From positions 1 through 44,126 of the IMG/VR virus record IMGVR_UViG_3300025853_000180: a stretch of DNA of 44,126 nt. One strand, 5' to 3'. This DNA comes from a virus. Both the position numbers and the translations under genes were made by a program. This document shows positions 38,479 to 44,126 of the stretch, in pieces (within the stretch, counting starts at the first letter, position 1; each line of letters opens with the position of its first letter). The notes under the pieces were generated by a model. The model did no database searches, had not been told where the DNA came from, and was given only the letters and a program-made list of their open reading frames with translations.

Positions 38479-40947
38479 ATGGCAGTGAATGACATAGACA
38501 AAGGTGTAGCACAAGCTCCTAAAGGCTTAGACGACATGATGAAAGAAATGGCTAATATGGAGCCAGATGTCGAAATTGAAATTGAAGACCCAGAAGAAGT
38601 CAGTATCAAGATGGGCGGACTCGAGCTTGAGTTTAGCAAAGATGAAATGGAAGATGATGAGTTTAATAAGAACTTAGCTGAAGAAATAGAAGATGATGAT
38701 TTAGCAAAATTAGCAGATGAGTTATTAGAAGACTACGAAGGTGATTTAACTGCTAGACGTGATTGGTTAGATACATACGTTGAGGGTTTAGATTTATTAG
38801 GACTTAAATTAGAAGATAGAAGTGAACCATGGGAAGGTGCGTGTAATGTTTATCACCCACTCATGACAGAAACCCTAGTTAAGTTTCAAGCTGAAACAAT
38901 GACCGAAACGTTTCCAGCTGCTGGACCAGTTAAAACACAAGTAATAGGAAAACTAACTAGAGAAAAAGAAGAAGCTGCTGACCGAGTAAAAGAAGATATG
39001 AACTATCAGCTAACTGAAAAGATGGCTGAGTACAGACCTGAACATGAAAGAATGTTATGGGGTTTAGGTTTAGCAGGTAACGCATTTAAAAAAGTTTATT
39101 ATGACCCATCACTAGAGCGTCAAGTCTCTATGTATATTCCTGCTGAAGATTTAGTTGTGCCTTATGGTGCTTCAGATTTAGAATCAGCAGAAAGAGTCAC
39201 ACACGTTATGCGTAAAACAGGAAACGAATTACGCAAACTTCAAGTCGCAGGTTTCTACCGTGATATTGACTTAGGTGAACCATCACATAACTTAGAAGAA
39301 GTTGAGAAAAAAATTGCAGAGAAGATGGGATTCAACGCAACAACAGACAACCGCTTCAAAGTATTAGAGATGCATGTTGATCTAGACTTAGAAGGCTATG
39401 AAGACGAAGACGACGGCAAACCTACAGGTATAGCGCTACCTTATGTTGTAACAATCGAAAGATCAACACAAAAGATTTTATCTATTCGACGTAACTGGAA
39501 CCCAGATGATAAAACTAAACAAAAACGCCAACACTTTGTGCATTATGGGTATGTACCTGGTTTTGGTTTTTATTGTTTTGGTTTAATTCATTTAATTGGA
39601 GCTTTTGCAAAATCTGGAACCATGATTTTACGTCAGCTAGTTGACGCAGGTACATTATCAAATCTACCAGGTGGATTTAAATCACGTGGTCTGAGGATTA
39701 AGGGGGACGATACTCCTATTTCGCCCGCTGAGTTTAGAGATGTTGATGTACCAAGTGGCACCATCAGAGACAACATTATGCCTCTACCTTACAAGGAGCC
39801 AAGTCAAGTTTTAAATCAGCTCATGAACCAGATCATCGAAGAGGGAAGGAGGTTTGCTTCTGCAGCTGATTTAAAAGTTTCTGATATGTCAGCAAACGCA
39901 CCAGTTGGTACAACTCTAGCTATCTTAGAGAGAACATTAAAAGTAATGAGTGCAGTTCAAAGCCGTATTCATTATGCAATGAAACAAGAATTTAAGTTAC
40001 TTAAAGGTATTATAAGAGACTACACTGATGATGAATATTCCTATGAACCAAGTGAAGGTGATCGGCGAGCTAAAAAATCAGACTATGATAAAGTAACAGT
40101 CATTCCTGTATCTGATCCTAATGCAGCAACAATGTCACAGAAGGTTGTTCAGTATCAAGCGGTTATGCAGTTAGCACAAGCTAACCCAGACATCTATGAC
40201 ATGGTTGAGCTCAACCGTCAAATGTTAGATATTCTTGGAGTGAAGAATGCAGAGAAACTAATACCTAACAAAGAAGATATTAAACCTGCAGATCCTATCT
40301 CTGAAAATATGAATATAATTAATTTAAAACCTGTAAAAGCTTTCTTATACCAAGACCATCAAGCTCACATTGATGCACACTTAGCCTTTGCAGATGATCC
40401 TAAAATTAAACAACTTGTTGGACAAAGTCCAAAAGCAGGTGAGGTTCAAGCAGCACTCGACGCTCACGTTGCAGAACATTTAGCATTCTTATATAGACAA
40501 CAAATTGAAGAACAACTAGGCGTACCATTACCTAAACCAAATGAAGTTCTTCCTGAAGATGCAGAACTTGAAGTATCACGATTAGTATCGCGTGCAGCAC
40601 AACAATTACTGGGTAAAAACCAACAAGAAATGGCACAGCAACAAGCTGCAGAACAAGCACAAGATCCATTAACACAAATACAACAACGTGAATTAGCAAT
40701 CAAAGAACAAGAAGCTCAAGCAAAAGCTCAGAAGATGATGGCTGATGTTCAACTTGAAAAAGAAAAACTTGAGCTAGAAAAAATGAGGATTGATTCACAA
40801 GAAAGAATTGCAGGAGCTAAACTCGGAGCCGAAGCAGTAATGGAGGAGAAAAAAATTCAATCGGAAGAGCTGAAAGCTGGCACTAAGATTGGAGTTGATG
40901 TAATTCAACAAAATAAACAAATCGAGGCAAATAAACGAAAGGAATAA
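38479..40947 (+). CDS. Portal protein
   Basis: 822 residues, in the size class of podovirus-type portals. After an acidic N-terminus (to about residue 80), the core begins with DWLDTYVEGLDLLGL and SEPWEGACNVYHPLMTETLVKFQAETMTETFPA, a conserved pattern of portals in marine podovirus-like phages. The region around residues 360-500 contains FCFGLIHLIGAFAKS and helical segments of the stem and wing. The C-terminal 140 residues are a Gln/Glu/Lys-rich coiled coil. It lies between terminase and scaffold genes as expected for the head module. Confidence 0.9.
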   Translation: MAVNDIDKGVAQAPKGLDDMMKEMANMEPDVEIEIEDPEEVSIKMGGLELEFSKDEMEDDEFNKNLAEEIEDDDLAKLADELLEDYEGDLTARRDWLDTYVEGLDLLGLKLEDRSEPWEGACNVYHPLMTETLVKFQAETMTETFPAAGPVKTQVIGKLTREKEEAADRVKEDMNYQLTEKMAEYRPEHERMLWGLGLAGNAFKKVYYDPSLERQVSMYIPAEDLVVPYGASDLESAERVTHVMRKTGNELRKLQVAGFYRDIDLGEPSHNLEEVEKKIAEKMGFNATTDNRFKVLEMHVDLDLEGYEDEDDGKPTGIALPYVVTIERSTQKILSIRRNWNPDDKTKQKRQHFVHYGYVPGFGFYCFGLIHLIGAFAKSGTMILRQLVDAGTLSNLPGGFKSRGLRIKGDDTPISPAEFRDVDVPSGTIRDNIMPLPYKEPSQVLNQLMNQIIEEGRRFASAADLKVSDMSANAPVGTTLAILERTLKVMSAVQSRIHYAMKQEFKLLKGIIRDYTDDEYSYEPSEGDRRAKKSDYDKVTVIPVSDPNAATMSQKVVQYQAVMQLAQANPDIYDMVELNRQMLDILGVKNAEKLIPNKEDIKPADPISENMNIINLKPVKAFLYQDHQAHIDAHLAFADDPKIKQLVGQSPKAGEVQAALDAHVAEHLAFLYRQQIEEQLGVPLPKPNEVLPEDAELEVSRLVSRAAQQLLGKNQQEMAQQQAAEQAQDPLTQIQQRELAIKEQEAQAKAQKMMADVQLEKEKLELEKMRIDSQERIAGAKLGAEAVMEEKKIQSEELKAGTKIGVDVIQQNKQIEANKRKE

Positions 40948-40950
40948 ACT

Positions 40951-41145
40951 ATGACGATCGATGAGATCAAAGTCATTGCAGAAAAAATATCCGCAGAACG
41001 CGCAGTGTTTGTTGAAGACTTAGCAATGGGTCGAGCAGAAGAACACGCACAATATATGCATGCATGTGGAATTGTTAGAGGGTTTGATATAGTTCAAGGA
41101 CTACTTTCTGATTTAGCAAGAATACAGGAGGACGATGATGACTGA
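40951..41145 (+). CDS. Small conserved phage protein of unknown function (64 aa)
   Basis: 64 residues, helical (EKISAERAVFVEDLAMGRAEEHAQYMHACGIVRGFD), with an acidic end. Proteins of this form sit between portal and scaffold genes in related phages. Stop overlaps the next start region. Confidence 0.6.
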   Translation: MTIDEIKVIAEKISAERAVFVEDLAMGRAEEHAQYMHACGIVRGFDIVQGLLSDLARIQEDDDD

Positions 41146-41557
41146 AATCATAACTCCTAACAAAACAATTGTAGACTTCAAAGGCAAAGCAGTAAAAGCC
41201 GAAGAAGAAAAACAAGAACAAAAACCAACTCAATTACCTGAAGTCAAAGGGTATCGCGTTTTATGTGCAGTACCTTCTGTAGATGAAAAGTATGAGAGTG
41301 GATTGATTAAGGCAGATAAAACAAAACATATTGAAGAACATTCAACTGTGGTTTTATTTGTTATCAAATTAGGAGATATGGCTTATCAAGATAAAGACAG
41401 ATTTCCTACAGGACCCTGGTGTAAAGAAGGCGACTTCGTAATCACTAGAGCATATTCTGGTACTCGTATCAAAATTCATGGTAAAGAGTTCCGCATTATT
41501 AACGACGATACCGTAGAAGCAGTGGTCGATGACCCACGTGGATACGAACGCGCATAA
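41138..41557 (+). CDS. GroES-like co-chaperonin fold protein
   Basis: 139 residues from the ATG at 41138, which has GGAGG at 6 nt; an ATG one codon earlier is closer. After a charged 40-residue N-terminal extension, the segment from VKGYRVLCAVPSVDEKYESGLIKADKT to GDFVITRAYSGTRIKIHGKEFRIINDDTVEAVV resembles the Cpn10/GroES beta-barrel: the mobile-loop position falls at SVDEKYESGLI and the roof region is replaced by an insertion. Phage GroES-like proteins (T4 gp31 type) help fold the capsid protein with host GroEL. Its place just before scaffold and capsid genes supports that role. Confidence 0.75.
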   Translation: MTEIITPNKTIVDFKGKAVKAEEEKQEQKPTQLPEVKGYRVLCAVPSVDEKYESGLIKADKTKHIEEHSTVVLFVIKLGDMAYQDKDRFPTGPWCKEGDFVITRAYSGTRIKIHGKEFRIINDDTVEAVVDDPRGYERA

Positions 41558-41568
41558 GGAGAAGAAGT

Positions 41569-42609
41569 ATGGCGAAAATCATAAATGAAGTTCCTGAAGA
41601 ACTCAAGGATGAAGAGACGACGGAAGTTGAATTAGAATCCAAAGAGGATAAAGAGGATTATAAAGAGGCAGTAGAAGCTAAAAAAGAGGAATCTAAAAAA
41701 GCTAAAGCTGAACCTGAATTTGAAATTGAAGAGGAAGATGATACTCCTCCAGAAGACAGGGGACGTGACCCACTACCAGATAAAGTAAAACAAGAATTAG
41801 AAGAAGATAATCTAGAAGAATATTCATCACGAGTCAAGGAAAGAATGGCTCAGTTGAAAAAAGCTTGGCATGATGAACGACGTGCAAAAGAAGCAGAAGC
41901 TCGTGAACGTGAAGAAGCAATTAAATATGCACAGCATATTATAGATGAAAACAGAAAACTCAAAACTACATTAAGCGCGGGTGAAGAAGATTATCTTAAA
42001 ACTCTAAAAGAGAAATATGAAACTGTCATTGCAATTGCTCAACGAGATTATCGAGAAGCTTATGAAGCCGGAGATAGTCAAAAAATTATTGAAGCTCAAA
42101 CTAAATTAGGGGAAGCACAATATAAACTTCAACAAACATTAGGAATGAGACCTCAATTTAGTAAAGAGGCTTTACAAGAGTATGAAAATAGTGTAAATTC
42201 ACAGCAAGCAAGTTTATTACAACCCAAAGTTACTAAACCCGATGATAAAGCTATTGCTTGGCAAGACAAAAACCCGTGGTTTGGTAAAGACCAAGAGATG
42301 ACATCTCTGGCTTTAGGGTTGCATGAAAAATTAGTCAGTAGTGGAGTTGATCCAACATCTGACCAATATTACCGTCGTATTGATGATACGATGCAGAAAC
42401 GTTTCCCAGAATATTTTGGGACTGATTCGTTGGAAGAGGAAAAACCTGCCCAACGCAAACCTTCTAATGTAGTTGCTCCGGCTACGCGAAGTACCGCGCC
42501 TAAAAAAGTACGGCTGACTAAAACTCAGCTAGCGTTAGCTAAGAAATTTAAGTTAACACCGGAACAGTATGCAAAAGAACTTTTAAAAACGGAGAACGCA
42601 AATGGATAA
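41569..42609 (+). CDS. Putative scaffolding protein
   Basis: 346 residues, highly charged. The N-terminal 80 residues are acidic, about residues 80-160 are predicted helices with many Arg/Glu (KERMAQLKKAWHDERRAKEAEAREREEA), and the C-terminus (APKKVRLTKTQLALAKKF) is basic, the usual region by which scaffolds bind capsid protein. Shine-Dalgarno AAGGAG. Position between portal and capsid genes agrees with a scaffold. Confidence 0.7.
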   Translation: MAKIINEVPEELKDEETTEVELESKEDKEDYKEAVEAKKEESKKAKAEPEFEIEEEDDTPPEDRGRDPLPDKVKQELEEDNLEEYSSRVKERMAQLKKAWHDERRAKEAEAREREEAIKYAQHIIDENRKLKTTLSAGEEDYLKTLKEKYETVIAIAQRDYREAYEAGDSQKIIEAQTKLGEAQYKLQQTLGMRPQFSKEALQEYENSVNSQQASLLQPKVTKPDDKAIAWQDKNPWFGKDQEMTSLALGLHEKLVSSGVDPTSDQYYRRIDDTMQKRFPEYFGTDSLEEEKPAQRKPSNVVAPATRSTAPKKVRLTKTQLALAKKFKLTPEQYAKELLKTENANG

Positions 42610-43048
42610 ACGTCAAGATAGAGATTTAGAAGTAAGAGAAACAACCGACCAAAGAAGTAAACAGTGGGCACCCCCATCATTACTTCCTGAATTTAAAAAG
42701 AAACCTGGTTGGGCGTACAGATGGATTAGAATTACTTTAGCTAACGAGGCGGATAACCGTAATGCTTCTTCAAAAATGCGTGAAGGCTGGGAACCTGTGA
42801 AACATTCAGAGCACCCAGAAATAAATTTACCGGTAAGCTCCAATGGCAACTTTAAAGATGCTGTAGAAGTTGGTGGCTTACTACTTTGTAAAATGCCGCA
42901 AGAAATGGTAGATCAGAGAAATGAGTATTATAGGAAAAAAGCAGAAGGTCAGGCAGAAGCAGTTGATAATAGCTTCTTAAAAGAAAATGACCCACGTATG
43001 CCTCTATTCTCCGATAAAAAGTCTACTAAATCTTTCGGCAAAGGTTAA
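42602..43048 (+). CDS. Conserved head-module protein of unknown function (148 aa)
   Basis: 148 residues, mixed. A WAPPSLLPEF motif and GWAYRWIRI, followed by a region near residues 75-105 with LPVSSNGNFKDAVEVGGLLLCKMPQEM, identify it as a member of a protein type that sits between scaffold and capsid genes in related phages. The biochemical role is unknown; it overlaps the scaffold gene by 8 bp. Confidence 0.55.
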   Translation: MDKRQDRDLEVRETTDQRSKQWAPPSLLPEFKKKPGWAYRWIRITLANEADNRNASSKMREGWEPVKHSEHPEINLPVSSNGNFKDAVEVGGLLLCKMPQEMVDQRNEYYRKKAEGQAEAVDNSFLKENDPRMPLFSDKKSTKSFGKG

Positions 43049-43069
43049 AATCTTTAAGGAGATGATATT

Positions 43070-43669
43070 ATGGCAACAACAGCCGCACCTTACGGTCTAA
43101 AGGCCGTTAATTTAGTAGGTGGTCAACCATATGCTGGTTCGACTCGCTTATTAAAAATTGCGTCTGGTTATAATAGTAACATTTTCAACGGAAGCGTCGT
43201 ATCAATCGTAGCTGCAGGTACAGTAGAAATTGTATCTGAAGTTGGTTCAAACGCTGATGCATTCCCAGCTGGTACAGTTGGCGTGTTCGTTGGATGTTCT
43301 TATACAGACCCAGGCACTAAACAAAAATTATTCAAGCAATATTGGCCAGCTGGTACAGTGGCTTCTGACGCTGTTGCTTATGTTATTGATGATCCAGATG
43401 TTGTATTTCAAATTCAAGCTGACGATACATTAGCTCAGACTGCATTAGGTATCAACATTCCTGTAGTTAACCCTACAGCTGGTGACACAGTAACAGGTAA
43501 TTCTACAATGGCAGCGGATGCTTCAGCTATCGCAGTAACAAATACTTTAGCATTCAAAATTATTGACTTTGTAGACTCAACAACATCATCTGTTGGTGAT
43601 ACATATACAGACATATTGGTTAAATTTAACCCATTGTCTCATGCGTACACTAACGGTACTGGTATTTAA
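43070..43669 (+). CDS. Probable capsid decoration or head protein
   Basis: 199 residues, compact and mainly beta (AAGTVEIVSEVGSNADAF, GTVASDAVAYVIDDPDVVFQI). It begins MATTAAPYGLKAVNLVGG and lies directly before the major capsid gene. Short beta-rich proteins here usually decorate the capsid. Shine-Dalgarno AAGGAG. Confidence 0.6.
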   Translation: MATTAAPYGLKAVNLVGGQPYAGSTRLLKIASGYNSNIFNGSVVSIVAAGTVEIVSEVGSNADAFPAGTVGVFVGCSYTDPGTKQKLFKQYWPAGTVASDAVAYVIDDPDVVFQIQADDTLAQTALGINIPVVNPTAGDTVTGNSTMAADASAIAVTNTLAFKIIDFVDSTTSSVGDTYTDILVKFNPLSHAYTNGTGI

Positions 43670-43681
43670 GGAGAATAAACC

Positions 43682-44126
43682 ATGGCAATTTCAAGAGCTC
43701 AGTTATTAAAAGAGTTGCTTCCTGGCCTTAATGCTTTATTCGGAATGGAATATCAGCGTTATGGTGAAGAGCACAAAGAAATCTACGAAACAGAATCATC
43801 AGAAAGAAGTTTCGAAGAAGAAACAAAATTATCAGGCTTCGCAGCTGCCCCTAACAAGGCTGAAGGTGCTGCAATTGCGTATGACAACGCACAAGAAGCT
43901 TGGACAGCAAGATATAACCACGAAACAATCGCTTTAGGCTTCTCATTAACTGAAGAAGCAGTAGAAGATAATTTATATGACACATTATCTGCTCGTTACA
44001 CTAAAGCATTAGCTCGTGCTATGTCTTACACAAAACAAGTTAAAGCTGCTAACGTTTTAAACAACGGCTTTGACGGTACTAACTACCCAGGTGGTGACAA
44101 CAAAGCATTATTTGCTACAGATCACC
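43682..44126 (+). CDS. Major capsid protein, partial at the window end
   Basis: 148 codons are visible, starting MAISRAQLLKELLPGLNALFG; the frame continues past the last base. The N-terminal stretch up to the ATD near the end, with EYQRYGEEHKEIYETESSERSFEEE and AIAYDNAQEAWTARY, resembles Mu gpT-type HK97-fold major head proteins. Good Shine-Dalgarno (GGAG 8 nt upstream). The location after decoration, scaffold and GroES-like genes completes the head module; the remaining part and the tail genes are outside the window. Confidence 0.82.
   Translation, partial: MAISRAQLLKELLPGLNALFGMEYQRYGEEHKEIYETESSERSFEEETKLSGFAAAPNKAEGAAIAYDNAQEAWTARYNHETIALGFSLTEEAVEDNLYDTLSARYTKALARAMSYTKQVKAANVLNNGFDGTNYPGGDNKALFATDH

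Overview
The window looks like an internal segment of a tailed double-stranded DNA phage (Caudoviricetes), probably a marine podovirus-like phage. The evidence is an AT-rich sequence with almost gap-free gene packing (many TAATG and ATGA stop/start overlaps), a TerS-TerL-portal-scaffold-capsid order, a 2574-residue internal virion protein, and a compact T7-sized family A DNA polymerase. No integrase, tRNA, RNA polymerase, lysis gene or host gene was seen. Both ends cut through genes: the left end through a virion/tail gene, the right end through the major capsid gene. The tail genes that should lie between them are outside the window. The family and host cannot be fixed from sequence alone; low GC and gene content resemble pelagic marine phages.

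Layout. (1) 1-13230, rightward: late virion genes (glycine-rich virion protein, Asp/Asn beta-hydroxylase-like protein, GNAT-like protein, two Gln/Ala-rich or coiled-coil proteins, giant polyvalent protein with an HExxH site). (2) 13227-19597, leftward from a sigma70-like promoter near 19640: SNF2-type helicase, small proteins, a candidate ssDNA-binding protein, an HTH protein and an AEP primase-helicase fusion. (3) 19666-30950, leftward from a near-consensus promoter near 31057: DUF3150, MoxR AAA ATPase and VWA/metallopeptidase genes, a long run of small genes (zinc ribbons, DUF1289, DUF3310, VRR-NUC), then DNA polymerase, a Cas4/RecB-like nuclease and HNH proteins. (4) 31101-31921, leftward from a near-duplicate promoter near 32030: four small genes. 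(5) 31922-33013: about 1.1 kb without a convincing gene, holding 14 TGTTCC/GGAACA-type motifs, an AT-rich tract, a duplicated palindrome module and a terminator; it is the best origin/regulatory candidate. (6) 33014-33748, leftward: an unknown monocistronic gene with its own promoter and intrinsic terminator. (7) 33749-35634: a regulatory gap with a C-rich G-quadruplex candidate, then a small mixed-strand island (2OG-Fe(II) oxygenase, SprT-like protein, small ORFs). (8) 35635-44126, rightward: packaging and head genes.

The most unusual signal is a 19-bp palindrome, ACCTGACA-NNN-TGTCAGGT, present nine times, all between 25.0 and 33.9 kb. Six copies sit 13-24 nt upstream of the start codon of a leftward gene, next to its Shine-Dalgarno. 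One overlaps the -35 region of the 33.0-33.7 kb gene. Two sit in the non-coding module. The central trinucleotide alternates strictly along the DNA (TGA, CCA, TAG, CCA, TAG, CCA, TAG, CCG, TAG), so the oriented site flips from copy to copy. It marks a phage-wide control circuit over the MoxR/VWA/DUF3150 cassette and neighbouring early genes.
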